Shown here piece after piece: positions 17,756 to 26,069 of a stretch of DNA of 64,000 nt. The number at the start of each line of letters is the position of its first letter. The stretch's first letter is position 1. Both the position numbers and the translations under genes were made by a program. This DNA is from Streptomyces ochraceiscleroticus (GTDB lineage Bacteria > Actinomycetota > Actinomycetes > Streptomycetales > Streptomycetaceae). The stretch lies in NCBI RefSeq assembly GCF_000720485.1, contig NZ_JOAX01000020.1, positions 1-64,000 on the forward strand. The letters are read 5' to 3'. The notes beneath the pieces are model-generated. The model was not told the DNA's origin, did not search any database, and was given only the letters and a program-made list of their open reading frames with translations.

Positions 17756-18726
17756 CCAGCCCCGCCACCCCGGTCAACCGGCTCCGCCCCCGCCGCTCCT
17801 GCCTCGCGGTCCCGGGCTCCAACCCCCGCTTCCTGGAGAAGGCCCAGGGCCTCGCCGCCGACCAGGTCTTCCTGGACCTGGAGGACGCCTGCGCGCCGCT
17901 CGCCAAGCCGGACGCGCGGCACAACATCGTGAAGGCGCTCAACGAGGGCGACTGGACCGGCAAGACGCGCGTGGTGCGGGTCAACGACTGGACCACCCAC
18001 TGGACGTACCGGGACGTCATCACGGTCGTCGAGGGCGCGGGCCCGAACCTGGACTGCATCATGCTGCCCAAGGTGCAGGACGCCCAGCAGGTCGTCGCGC
18101 TGGACCTGCTCCTGACCCAGATCGAGAAGACGATGGGCTTCGAGGTCGGCAAGATCGGCATCGAGGCGCAGATCGAGAACGCGCAGGGCCTCAACAACGT
18201 CAACGAGATCGCGCAGGCGTCGCAGCGCACCGAGACGATCATCTTCGGCCCGGCCGACTTCATGGCCTCCATCAACATGAAGTCCCTGGTCGTCGGCGAG
18301 CAGCCGCCCGGCTACGGCGCCGACGCCTACCACTACATCCTGATGAAGATCCTGATGGCCGCCCGCGCCAACGACCTCCAGGCGATCGACGGTCCCTACC
18401 TGCAGATCAAGAACGTGGACGGCTTCCGCGAGGTCGCGGGGCGCGCCGCGGCGCTGGGCTTCGACGGCAAGTGGGTGCTGCACCCCGGCCAGGTCGAGGC
18501 CGCCAACGAGGTCTTCTCGCCCTCGCAGGAGGACTACGACCACGCCGAGCTGATCCTCGATGCGTACGACTGGTGCACCTCCGAGGAGGGCGGCAAGAAG
18601 GGCTCCGCGATGCTCGGCGACGAGATGATCGACGAGGCCAGCCGGAAGATGGCGCTGGTCATCGCCGGCAAGGGCCGGGCCGCCGGCATGACCCGTACGT
18701 CCAAGTTCGAGGCCCCGGAGGCGTAA
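17752..18726 (+). CDS. HpcH/HpaI-CitE family lyase, probable beta-methylmalyl-CoA/malyl-CoA lyase
   Basis: A 324-residue Mg-dependent C-C lyase. It begins RLRPRRSCLAVPGSNPRFLE, the family's phosphate-binding N-terminus. It has FLDLEDACAPLAKPDAR with the acidic metal ligand, KIGIEAQIENAQGLNNVNEI with the second ligand, and IIFGPADFMASI. In this operon it would cleave methylmalyl-CoA to propionyl-CoA and glyoxylate, the last stage of the ethylmalonyl-CoA pathway; whether it also has malyl-CoA thioesterase activity cannot be seen. Coupled to the mutase gene by ATGA overlap; the MaoC gene follows 6 bp later. Citrate lyase beta subunit is ruled out by context (no alpha or gamma subunits). Confidence 0.9.
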   Translation: MTSPATPVNRLRPRRSCLAVPGSNPRFLEKAQGLAADQVFLDLEDACAPLAKPDARHNIVKALNEGDWTGKTRVVRVNDWTTHWTYRDVITVVEGAGPNLDCIMLPKVQDAQQVVALDLLLTQIEKTMGFEVGKIGIEAQIENAQGLNNVNEIAQASQRTETIIFGPADFMASINMKSLVVGEQPPGYGADAYHYILMKILMAARANDLQAIDGPYLQIKNVDGFREVAGRAAALGFDGKWVLHPGQVEAANEVFSPSQEDYDHAELILDAYDWCTSEEGGKKGSAMLGDEMIDEASRKMALVIAGKGRAAGMTRTSKFEAPEA

Positions 18727-18731
18727 GCGCG

Positions 18732-19253
18732 ATGCAGTTCGGCCGCACCTACGAAGAGTTCACCGTCGGCGACGTGTACAAGCACTGGCCCGGCAAGACG
18801 GTCACCGAGTACGACGACCACCTCTTCTGTCTGCTCACCATGAACCACCACCCGCTCCACATGGACACGAACTACGCCGAGAAGACGACGGACTTCGGCA
18901 AGAACGTGGTGGTCGGGAACTACATCTACTCGCTGCTGCTGGGCATGTCCGTCCCGGACGTCTCCGGCAAGGCGATCGCGAATCTCGAAATCGAGTCGCT
19001 CAGGCACGTGGCGCCGACCTTCCACGGCGACACGATCTACGGCGAGACGACCGTGCTGGACAAGACGCCGTCGAAGTCGAAGAACGACCGCGGCATCGTG
19101 TACGTCGAGACCAAGGGCTACAAGCAGGACGGCACGCTCGTCTGCGTCTTCCGGCGCAAGGTGATGGTGCCGACGGCCACGTACATCAAGGAGCGCGGCG
19201 GCGAGCAGCCCGGCCGCCCGGAGCTCCGGACCCCTGCGGCGAAGGAGAAGTAG
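18732..19253 (+). CDS. MaoC-like dehydratase, probable mesaconyl-CoA hydratase
   Basis: A 173-residue single hot-dog-domain hydratase. The MaoC core is YEEFTVGDVYKHWPGKTVTE, then LTMNHHPLHMDTNYAEKTTD with the D/H hydratase motif, then GNYIYSLLLGMSV and FHGDTIYGETTVLDKTPSKS. It would hydrate mesaconyl-C1-CoA to beta-methylmalyl-CoA, the step before the lyase encoded just upstream. Alphaproteobacterial mesaconyl-CoA hydratases are, from memory, about twice as long with two hot-dog units, so this is a compact actinobacterial form that probably dimerises. The gene sits tightly between the lyase and acyl-CoA dehydrogenase genes (5 and 2 bp). Confidence 0.88.
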   Translation: MQFGRTYEEFTVGDVYKHWPGKTVTEYDDHLFCLLTMNHHPLHMDTNYAEKTTDFGKNVVVGNYIYSLLLGMSVPDVSGKAIANLEIESLRHVAPTFHGDTIYGETTVLDKTPSKSKNDRGIVYVETKGYKQDGTLVCVFRRKVMVPTATYIKERGGEQPGRPELRTPAAKEK

Positions 19254-19255
19254 CC

Positions 19256-20461
19256 ATGGCGCGCCTGGCACAGACCGAGGGTCTGACGGACATCCAGCGG
19301 GAAATCCTCTCCACGGTCCGCGATTTCGTGGACAAGGAGATCCTTCCGGTCGCCACCGAGCTGGAGCACAAGGACGAGTACCCGGCGCAGATCGTCGAGG
19401 GACTCAAGGAACTGGGCGTCTTCGGGCTGATGATCCCGGAGGAGTACGGCGGCCTCGGCGAGTCGCTGCTCACCTACGCCCTGACGGTCGAGGAGATCGC
19501 CCGCGGCTGGATGTCGGTGTCCGGCATCATCAACACCCACTTCATCGTGGCGTACATGCTCAAGCAGCACGGCACGCAGGAGCAGAAGGACTACTTCCTG
19601 CCGAGGATGGCGGCCGGTGAAATCCGCGGCGCCTTCTCGATGTCGGAGCCGGCGCTCGGCTCGGACGTGTCGGCGATTTCGTCCAAGGGTGTGAAGGACG
19701 GCGACGAGTACGTCCTCAACGGCCAGAAGATGTGGCTGACGAACGGCGGTTCGTCGACGCTGGTCGCGGTCCTCGTCAAGACGGACGAGGGCCACCCCGA
19801 GGGCACGGCCCCGCACAAGTCGATGACGACCTTCCTCGTGGAGAAGGAGGCCGGCTTCGGCGAGGTCCGTCCCGGGCTCACCATCCCAGGCAAGATCGAG
19901 AAGATGGGCTACAAGGGCGTCGACACGACCGAGCTCATCATGCAGGACCTCCGGATCCCGGCGAACCGCGTGCTCGGCGGCGAGACCGGACGTGGTTTCT
20001 ATCACATGATGGACGGCGTCGAGGTCGGCCGGGTGAACGTCGCGGCGCGTGGCTGCGGCGTCGCGCAGCGTGCGTTCGAGCTGGGTGTGGACTATGCCCA
20101 GCAACGGCATACGTTCGGCAAACCGATCGCAAAGCATCAGGCCATCCAGTTCAAATTGGCCGAAATGGCGACAAAGGTCGAGGCGGCCCATGCAATGATG
20201 GTCAACGCCGCCCGCAAGAAGGACTCCGGTCAGCGCAACGACCTGGAGGCGGGCATGGCGAAGTACCTCGCCTCCGAGTACTGCAAGGAGGTCGTGGAGG
20301 ACGCCTTCCGCATCCACGGCGGTTACGGCTTCTCCAAGGAATATGAAATCGAACGCCTGTACCGCGAGGCGCCCATGTTGCTCATCGGTGAAGGTACCGC
20401 TGAGATCCAGAAAATGATCATCGGGCGCCGGCTACTGGAGGAGTACCGCATCCAGGGGTGA
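19256..20461 (+). CDS. Acyl-CoA dehydrogenase, probable methylsuccinyl-CoA dehydrogenase
   Basis: A 401-residue FAD enzyme of standard acyl-CoA dehydrogenase length. Visible are the N-terminal helical domain, FSMSEPALGSDVSAISSKG (flavin/substrate loop), WLTNGGSSTLVAVLVKTDEG, RHTFGKPIAKHQAIQFKLAE and YREAPMLLIGEGTAEIQKMI near the C-terminus, where the catalytic acid often sits. Its place in the operon suggests oxidation of methylsuccinyl-CoA to mesaconyl-CoA. Proteobacterial Mcd proteins are longer, with an N-terminal extension that is absent here, so the substrate is inferred from context only. It begins 2 bp after the hydratase stop. Several codons such as AAA, GAA and TTG cluster at about 20100-20170, unlike the rest of the operon. 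Confidence 0.87.
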   Translation: MARLAQTEGLTDIQREILSTVRDFVDKEILPVATELEHKDEYPAQIVEGLKELGVFGLMIPEEYGGLGESLLTYALTVEEIARGWMSVSGIINTHFIVAYMLKQHGTQEQKDYFLPRMAAGEIRGAFSMSEPALGSDVSAISSKGVKDGDEYVLNGQKMWLTNGGSSTLVAVLVKTDEGHPEGTAPHKSMTTFLVEKEAGFGEVRPGLTIPGKIEKMGYKGVDTTELIMQDLRIPANRVLGGETGRGFYHMMDGVEVGRVNVAARGCGVAQRAFELGVDYAQQRHTFGKPIAKHQAIQFKLAEMATKVEAAHAMMVNAARKKDSGQRNDLEAGMAKYLASEYCKEVVEDAFRIHGGYGFSKEYEIERLYREAPMLLIGEGTAEIQKMIIGRRLLEEYRIQG

Positions 20462-20629
20462 ATGTCCGTTTCGGGGTGTTTTCTTCGAGAAGAAGATCAC
20501 ACCCCGTTACCGGACTTCGACCACGGATTGGCGTTGGCTCTTGGCCAGTTGCCGCTCGCAACCGATAGCATCCCCGGAAAGCCGCCGTCCCCCATCCCTA
20601 CGCGGCATCCTCCGCTACGAAGGTCATCC

Positions 20630-21277
20630 ATGCCCCACAGCCAATCCTCTGCACACCGCGGTCGCGTCCGCCTCGCGCGTGGAGCGTCGCCGTGGCTCCT
20701 GCCGACCGTCGCAACGGCAGCGGTCAGCCTGGCCCGCTCCCGGCGCTCGGGACGCTGGGCCGCCGTCGCCGTGCCCGCCACCGCTCTGGCGGCGGGCATG
20801 CTGTGGTTCTTCCGCGACCCCGAGCGCGACATCGCTCAGGGCCGCGTCATTTCCCCGGCCGACGGCGTGGTGCAGAGCATCATGCCGTGGAAGGACGGGC
20901 GCACCCGCGTCGCGATCTTCATGAGCCCGCTGAACGTCCACGTGAACCGCGCGCCGCTGGCCGGCACGGTCACGTCCGTCGAGCACATTCCCGGCGGCTT
21001 CGTTCCGGCGTTCAACAAGGAGAGCGAGAATAACGAGCGGGTCGTCTGGCACTTCGACACCGAGATCGGTGACGTCGAGATGGTGCAGATCGCCGGTGCG
21101 GTGGCCCGCCGCATCGTCCCGTACGTCCCGGAGGGCACCAAGGTCGAGCAGGGCGAGCGTATCGGTCTGATCCGCTTCGGCTCGCGCGTCGACGTGTACC
21201 TGCCCGAGGGCGTCGAGGCCGCCGTCGAGGTCGGCCAGGCCACCACAGCGGGGGTGACTCGTCTTGACCGTGATTGA
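20630..21277 (+). CDS. psd: Phosphatidylserine decarboxylase proenzyme
   Basis: A 215-residue membrane-associated proenzyme that decarboxylates phosphatidylserine to phosphatidylethanolamine. It has an N-terminal hydrophobic stretch, then GMLWFFRDPERDIAQGRVIS, the conserved SPADGVVQSI, and MSPLNVHVNRAPLAGTV. The autocatalytic cleavage site is the Gly-Ser in IRFGSRVDVYLP (about residues 183-184), which generates the pyruvoyl group. The length fits the short bacterial class. ATG 20630 is used; the open frame runs back to 20462 without family resemblance. It overlaps pssA by 14 bp, so synthesis and use of phosphatidylserine are coupled. It begins 168 bp after the acyl-CoA dehydrogenase. Confidence 0.95.
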   Translation: MPHSQSSAHRGRVRLARGASPWLLPTVATAAVSLARSRRSGRWAAVAVPATALAAGMLWFFRDPERDIAQGRVISPADGVVQSIMPWKDGRTRVAIFMSPLNVHVNRAPLAGTVTSVEHIPGGFVPAFNKESENNERVVWHFDTEIGDVEMVQIAGAVARRIVPYVPEGTKVEQGERIGLIRFGSRVDVYLPEGVEAAVEVGQATTAGVTRLDRD

Positions 21278-22106
21278 TCCCGATACCCAGGCGGGCTGGG
21301 CGGCCGAGGAGGAGGACGACGACATGCCGCTGTCGACGCGGCTGTCGATAGCGGACACGCTCACCCTCGGCAACGCGATCTGCGGCTTCATGGCCGTCTA
21401 CTTCACGACCACCGGCGTCCTGATCCCGCACCTCACGGGCACCGAGGACGGCGGCATGGCGCGCCACAGCGCCGCGATGGCCGTGATCCTGATGCTGCTC
21501 GCCTCGGTCTTCGACCTGTTCGACGGCCTGGTCGCGCGCAAGCTGCGGGCCTCGGCGATGGGGGCCGAGCTCGACAACCTCTCCGACCTGATCAGCTTCG
21601 GCCTGGCACCCGCGTACTTCGTGGTGACCTGGGGCATGGTCGCCCAGGACGCGAACCAGCGGGTCTCGGTGGTCGCGGCGGTGGTGGTGCTGCTGGCGGT
21701 GATCCTCCGCCTGGCCCGCTTCTCCTGCGTGACGGTGCCGAACGGGATGTTCCAGGGCATGCCGAGCCCCTTCGGGGCGCTGACCGTCGTGGCGATCGTG
21801 CTGCTGGAGCTGCCGTTCCTGCCGACGCTGCTGGCGATCATCGGCGTCGCGTGGCTGATGGTGAGCCGGGTGGAGTACCCGAAGCCGCGGGGGCGCCTCG
21901 CGGTCGCGATGCTCTCCTGGATCGTGGCGAGCATGGCGATGCTCGCAGCGTGGGCGCTGGACGCGCCGGCCGGCCAGCTTCTGCTGCAGACGGGCTGCGC
22001 GCTGCAGGTCGTGACGGGCGCGATGATTCCGCTCTTCGCCACGGCTCGGCGGGTGAATACGTTCCGGGACAATCGGCGCGAGGCCAGGGCAGCGCAGCTG
22101 CCGTAG
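21264..22106 (+). CDS. pssA: CDP-diacylglycerol-serine O-phosphatidyltransferase
   Basis: A 280-residue integral membrane enzyme making phosphatidylserine from CDP-diacylglycerol and serine. The CDP-alcohol phosphotransferase motif is present as DLFDGLVAR, seven residues, then GAELDNLSD. All the aspartates, the Gly and the Arg are in place. Around eight hydrophobic segments follow the acidic N-terminus (EEEDDD). The TTG at 21264 lies within the end of psd, with GGGGGTGA upstream; a GTG at 21270 is the alternative. The product is the substrate of the upstream Psd, so the pair makes phosphatidylethanolamine. Confidence 0.95.
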   Translation: MTVIDPDTQAGWAAEEEDDDMPLSTRLSIADTLTLGNAICGFMAVYFTTTGVLIPHLTGTEDGGMARHSAAMAVILMLLASVFDLFDGLVARKLRASAMGAELDNLSDLISFGLAPAYFVVTWGMVAQDANQRVSVVAAVVVLLAVILRLARFSCVTVPNGMFQGMPSPFGALTVVAIVLLELPFLPTLLAIIGVAWLMVSRVEYPKPRGRLAVAMLSWIVASMAMLAAWALDAPAGQLLLQTGCALQVVTGAMIPLFATARRVNTFRDNRREARAAQLP

Positions 22107-22208
22107 TTCCGGCGGTGGGTGGCCGACGTACGGAGGCCCGGTACGAGCCCCTCAGGGGGTGCGTACCGGGCCTCCGGCCGTTGTGGGCGGCTGCGGGCCG
22201 GAGCGCAC

Positions 22209-22320
22209 GGGGCGCTGCCCCGGACCCCGCTCCTCAATCGCCGGAGGGGCTTGTTCTTCAAGCCCGTCCGGCGATTGAGGACGAGCCCGGAGGGCGATCG
22301 GGGTCCAGGGGCGCAGCCCC
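22209..22320. repeat. Composite palindromic intergenic repeat (REP-like)
   Basis: An inner inverted repeat pairs 22231-22252 with 22260-22281 (22 bp, one mismatch, 7-nt loop). An outer pair flanks it: GGGGCGCTGCCCC-type sequence near 22209-22229 against its near complement at 22299-22320. The core ATCGCCGGACGGGCTT recurs at 32716-32756. Elements with this core are, from memory, scattered between genes in many Streptomyces genomes. It sits between the 3' ends of pssA and the glycerate kinase gene and could act as a bidirectional terminator. Confidence 0.8.
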
Positions 22321-22399
22321 GGTTTCGGGAAGGGGTGGGTCCGGGGCCTGCTTACCGCGCGCGCCACCGCGGAGGCGCGCCCGATCCCCGGCCCGACGG

Positions 22400-23569
22400 C
22401 TACGCCAAAAAATCCCGCGCGAGGGACTCCGCCGCCTGTTCCAGGAGCGGGCCCGCAAGGGCCATGCAGCGGGCCGGGTCCGGCTCCAGGGCCGTCAGGG
22501 GGTAGGCCCGCTCGATCCCGGCCTGGAGGAGCGCCGACGGCGGGAGGAGGAGGCGGCCGCAGACCGCTACGACGGTCAGGCCGCGGGCACGGGCCGCCGC
22601 GGCCACGCCCGCAGGGGCCTTGCCGTGCAGCGTCTGCTCGTCCAGCGACCCCTCTCCGGTGATCACGAACGTGGCCCGCTCCAGCGCAGGGCCGAAGCCG
22701 AGCACGTCGAGCATGACGTCGATGCCGGGCCGGAACGTCGCCCCCAGTCCGACCAGCGCCCCGTACCCGATGCCGCCCGCCGCGCCCGCCCCGGGCGCCA
22801 CCGCGTGCTCGGCGGCCTTCGGCCCGACCGCCGCCTCCAGCACCTTCGCGTAGTGCGCCAGCGCCGCGTCCAGCGTGGCGACGTCCGCCTCGCTCGCGCC
22901 CTTCTGCGGGCCGTAGACCGCGGGCGCGCCCTTCGGGCCGGTGAGCGGGTTGTCGACGTCGCTGGCCAGCACGATCTCCGTGGCGGCCAGGCGCGGGTCG
23001 AGCCCGCTCAGGTCGGCGGTCGCGAGGCCGGCAAGCGGCCCGCCGCCGGGCGCGACCGGCTCACCCCCGCGGTCCAGGAAGCGCGCCCCAAGGGCGGCGA
23101 GCATCCCCGCGCCGCCGTCGTTCGTGGCGCTGCCGCCGACGCCGAAGACGATGGAGCGGGCGCCCGCGTCCAGCGCGGCCAGCAGCAGTTCGCCGGTGCC
23201 GTACGTGGTGGCCGTCAGCGGCGCGAAGACGCCGTCCGGCAGGTGCTGGAGGCCCGACGCCTCGGCCATCTCCACCACGGCCGTACCGTCGGCGCTCAGC
23301 GCGAACGTGGCCGTGACGGGCTCCCCGAGAGGCCCGGTGACCCGCGCCTCGTGCCGGGTGAAACCGGCGGCCAGCGCCGCCGCGACCGTGCCGTCCCCGC
23401 CGTCCGCGACCGGGACGGCCGCCACGGAGAGGTCCGGTACGGCGCGCCGCAGACCGACCGTGACGTGCTCGGCGACCTGGACGGCCGTCAGCGAGCCCTT
23501 GAACTTGTCCGCGGCGATCAGCACGTGTGCTGCCGGTGCCTCTGTCGTTGCTGCGTCCACGTCCGCCAC
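22400..23569 (-). CDS. glxK: Glycerate kinase
   Basis: A 389-residue kinase phosphorylating D-glycerate with ATP (GckA/GlxK class). Recognised by IAADKFKGSLTAVQVAEHV at the start, VADGGDGTVAAALAAGF, GVGGSATNDGGAGMLAALGA (the signature), DVDNPLTGPKGAPAVYGPQK, and VITGEGSLDEQTLHGKAPAG. The GTG at 23569 follows AAGGGGAG; the frame remains open further upstream without conserved sequence. It links glyoxylate/glycerate metabolism to glycolysis. It is transcribed convergently with pssA and divergently from the ADP-ribosylglycohydrolase gene. Confidence 0.93.
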   Translation of the reverse strand: MADVDAATTEAPAAHVLIAADKFKGSLTAVQVAEHVTVGLRRAVPDLSVAAVPVADGGDGTVAAALAAGFTRHEARVTGPLGEPVTATFALSADGTAVVEMAEASGLQHLPDGVFAPLTATTYGTGELLLAALDAGARSIVFGVGGSATNDGGAGMLAALGARFLDRGGEPVAPGGGPLAGLATADLSGLDPRLAATEIVLASDVDNPLTGPKGAPAVYGPQKGASEADVATLDAALAHYAKVLEAAVGPKAAEHAVAPGAGAAGGIGYGALVGLGATFRPGIDVMLDVLGFGPALERATFVITGEGSLDEQTLHGKAPAGVAAAARARGLTVVAVCGRLLLPPSALLQAGIERAYPLTALEPDPARCMALAGPLLEQAAESLARDFLA

Positions 23570-23782
23570 CCTGACTCCCCTTGCCGTCGCACTGCCGTCG
23601 CGCCGCTGTGACCCTATCCGGCGGCGGGCAGGGAGAACAGAGACGCCGATCACGATTTCCACGAAGCGGATTTATTTTTCCACTCACTACGGTCGTACGG
23701 TACCCCGCCTCCGCACGCCGCGTCCCGGTTCGGCGCGTTCGGACCCGCGCACACCCCCGCGGACTTCGGTACACCTGTACGC

Positions 23783-24904
23783 ATGACGCCGTCGCAGAGC
23801 AGTGCGCCCACCGACGCCGCCCGGCCACCCGGCCTCGCCGACCGGATCCACGGCGGCTGGCTCGGCCGGATCGCCGGGAACATGCTGGGCAAGCCCATCG
23901 AGCACGGCGACCTGTGGACCCGCGACCGCATCGACCACTACCTGCGCCGGGCCGACGCGCTGCCGCTCACCGACTACCTCCCCCCGCCCCCGTCCGCCGA
24001 GGACGCCGCACAGCTTCGCCCCGAGTGGCGGAGCTGCGTACGCGGCCGGGTCGACGGAAGCTGCCGCGACGACGACATCGACTACTCCGTGCTGGTACTG
24101 GACCTGCTGGAGACCCACGGCACCGACTTCACCACCGAACAGCTCGGCACGCTCTGGCTGCGCCGGCTGCCGTACCTGCAGACCTTCACCGCCGAGCGGG
24201 CCGCGTACCGCAACCTCGCCACCGGCATCAAGCCTCCGCTCGCCGCCACCACCGACAACCCGTACCAGGAGTGGATCGGCGCGCTGATCAGGGCGGATGT
24301 GTACGGCTGGGTCTCCCCCGGCCGGTCCCGCCGGGCGGCCGCGCTGGCCCGCCGGGACGCGGTCCTCTCGCACACCGGCAACGGCGTGTACGGCGCGATG
24401 TGGGCGGCCGCGCTGATCGCGGCGGCCTTCGAGGCGAGCGGGCCGCGCGAAGCCGTGGAGGCGGCGCTGGCCCGTATCCCCGCGGGCAGCAGGCTCGCGC
24501 GTACCGTCCGGCACACCACGGCGCTGTACGAATCGGGCCTCGCCTGGGCGGACACGCTCGCCGAGATGGAGCGCGAGGTCGGCCATCTGCACTGGATCCA
24601 CGTGGTCCCGAACGCCGCCGTCCTGACCGCCGGACTGCTCTACGGCGAGGGCGACTTCACCTCCACGATCGCGCTGACCGTACGCGGCGGCCTGGACACC
24701 GACTCCAACGGCGCGACGGCCGGCTCGGTGGCGGGCGTGCTGTGCGGTGCGGCGGCGATCCCGTCCCAGTGGACGGAGCCGCTGCACGACCGTCTGCGTA
24801 CCGCCGTCTTCGGCTTCGACGGCATACGGATCAGCGAACTGGCCGAGCGGACGTACCGGCTGGCGGCCGGCGGCCGTGACAGCCCGGACGGCCCTGACGC
24901 CTGA
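23783..24904 (+). CDS. ADP-ribosylglycohydrolase family protein
   Basis: A 373-residue all-helical hydrolase of the DraG/ARH fold, which removes ADP-ribose from proteins or small molecules using a di-magnesium centre. Family signatures are GGWLGRIAGNMLGKPIE at the N-terminus, RDDDIDYSVLVLDLLE (first metal-binding aspartates) and GGLDTDSNGATAGSVAGVL (second metal site). The substrate is not identifiable: ADP-ribosyl-arginine, ADP-ribosylated DNA or a nucleoside are all possible within the family. ATG 23783 is used. Downstream genes (Nudix, Ogt, Ada-AlkA, macrodomain) form a nucleotide and DNA repair-themed neighbourhood, suggesting handling of ADP-ribose. Confidence 0.88.
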   Translation: MTPSQSSAPTDAARPPGLADRIHGGWLGRIAGNMLGKPIEHGDLWTRDRIDHYLRRADALPLTDYLPPPPSAEDAAQLRPEWRSCVRGRVDGSCRDDDIDYSVLVLDLLETHGTDFTTEQLGTLWLRRLPYLQTFTAERAAYRNLATGIKPPLAATTDNPYQEWIGALIRADVYGWVSPGRSRRAAALARRDAVLSHTGNGVYGAMWAAALIAAAFEASGPREAVEAALARIPAGSRLARTVRHTTALYESGLAWADTLAEMEREVGHLHWIHVVPNAAVLTAGLLYGEGDFTSTIALTVRGGLDTDSNGATAGSVAGVLCGAAAIPSQWTEPLHDRLRTAVFGFDGIRISELAERTYRLAAGGRDSPDGPDA

Positions 24905-24933
24905 ACGCCCGTGCCGCACGCGGCGGATGAGGT

Positions 24934-24939
24934 TAGGCT
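24934..24939 (+). promoter_or_regulatory. -10 element for a leaderless Nudix transcript
   Basis: TAGGCT stands seven bases before the GTG at 24947, so transcription would begin at the start codon. This spacing is typical of streptomycete leaderless mRNAs and decides in favour of GTG 24947 over the in-frame GTG at 24911. Confidence 0.55.
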
Positions 24940-24946
24940 CGCGGGC

Positions 24947-25444
24947 GTGACCTTGGATTACGCCGCTTACATCGCAAGCCTGCCCCGGGTGCTCGCGGGC
25001 GCCGGCACCATCTTCCGCGACGCCGCCGGGCGCGTCCTGCTCGTCGAGCCCAACTACAAGGACACCTGGATCCTGCCCGGCGGGACCGTGGAGTCCGACC
25101 AGGGCGAGTCGCCGCGGCAGGCGGCCCGCAGGGAGACCGCCGAGGAGATCGGCCTGGACATCGAGCCGGGCCGGCTGCTGGCCGTGGACTGGGTGCGCGG
25201 CCGGGAGCGGCCGCCGCTGGTGTCGTACCTCTTCGACGGCGGCGTACTGGACGAGCCGCAGCTCGCCGCGATCCGTCTCCAGGAGGAGGAGCTGCTCTCC
25301 TGGCGCCTGGTGGACCCGGCGGAGCTGGGCGCTTATGTGGACGGGCCGTTCGGGCTGCGGCTGGGCGCCGCGCTGGACGCGCTGGCGGACGGCCGCGGGC
25401 CGGCCGAGCTGGAGGACGGCGTACCGCCCCGACGCCCGGCCTGA
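24947..25444 (+). CDS. Nudix hydrolase
   Basis: A 165-residue pyrophosphohydrolase acting on nucleoside diphosphates linked to another group. The Nudix box reads GGTVESDQGESPRQAARRET followed by AEEIG. The REx2EExG core is intact, but there are two extra residues (DQ) between the first Gly and the first Glu compared with GX5E. The C-terminal strand WRLVDPAELGAYV is usual in the family. Given the ADP-ribosylglycohydrolase 42 bp upstream, ADP-ribose is a possible substrate, though this is only inferred. The GTG start is supported by a leaderless promoter. Confidence 0.88.
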   Translation: MTLDYAAYIASLPRVLAGAGTIFRDAAGRVLLVEPNYKDTWILPGGTVESDQGESPRQAARRETAEEIGLDIEPGRLLAVDWVRGRERPPLVSYLFDGGVLDEPQLAAIRLQEEELLSWRLVDPAELGAYVDGPFGLRLGAALDALADGRGPAELEDGVPPRRPA

Positions 25445-25455
25445 CCCGCGGCCCC

Positions 25456-25959
25456 TCACGCGGTCGCCGTCACCTGCCGCTCGAAGTCGAGCAGGCGGCG
25501 CTTGCGGTCCAGGCCGCCGCCGTAGCCGGTCAGGCCGCCGCCCGCGCCGACGACGCGGTGGCAGGGCACGATGATCCCGATCGGGTTCTTGCCGTTGGCC
25601 AGCCCCACCGCGCGGGCGGCCGACGGCTTGCCGAGCCGGCCGGCCAGCTCCCCGTACGAGAGCGTCCCGCCGTACGGGATCTCGCACAGCGCCGCCCACA
25701 CGCGCCGCTGGAACGGCGTCCCGTCGAGGCGGAGCGGCAGGTCGAAGGCGGTCAGCTCGCCGGCGAAGTACGCCCGGAGCTGCCGGATCGCGGTGGCGAA
25801 GGGCTCGGCCGCCGGCTCCTCCGGGTGGCCGAAGGTCTCCTGCGGCGGCCGGTGCCGCTGGTCGGTCATGTACAGGCCGGTGAGCGCGCCGTCCCGGGCT
25901 ACCAGGGTGAGCGGCCCGACCGGCGTCTCGGTCATGACGGTGAACGTACGAACAGACAT
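25456..25959 (-). CDS. ogt: Methylated-DNA-[protein]-cysteine S-methyltransferase
   Basis: A 167-residue suicide repair protein that transfers the alkyl group from O6-alkylguanine to its own cysteine. The active site is PCHRV with Cys133, preceded by the helix-turn-helix segment ALCEIPYGGTLSYGELAGRL and the arginine-finger region SAARAVGLANGKNPIGIIVP. ATG 25959 has GGGGGA upstream. It follows the Ada-AlkA gene on the same strand, separated by a 14-bp tandem repeat tract; the two form an alkylation-repair pair. Confidence 0.95.
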   Translation of the reverse strand: MSVRTFTVMTETPVGPLTLVARDGALTGLYMTDQRHRPPQETFGHPEEPAAEPFATAIRQLRAYFAGELTAFDLPLRLDGTPFQRRVWAALCEIPYGGTLSYGELAGRLGKPSAARAVGLANGKNPIGIIVPCHRVVGAGGGLTGYGGGLDRKRRLLDFERQVTATA

Positions 25960-25976
25960 GAGTGATCCCCCAGTTG

Positions 25977-26069
25977 TCAGTGGTTCTCAGTCGGTGGTTC
26001 TCAGTCGGTGGTTCTCAGTCGGTGGTTCTCGGTCAGTGGCTCTCGATCGGTGGTTCTCAGTCGGTGGGT
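25977..26069. repeat. 14-bp tandem repeat, about 6.5 copies, between alkA and ogt
   Basis: Units of TCGGTGGTTCTCAG with one to three changes run head to tail from 25977. The unit length is not a multiple of three. The sixth and seventh units include the stop codon and last codons of the Ada-AlkA gene. It lies in the leader of ogt, so it could affect cotranscription. Confidence 0.85.
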
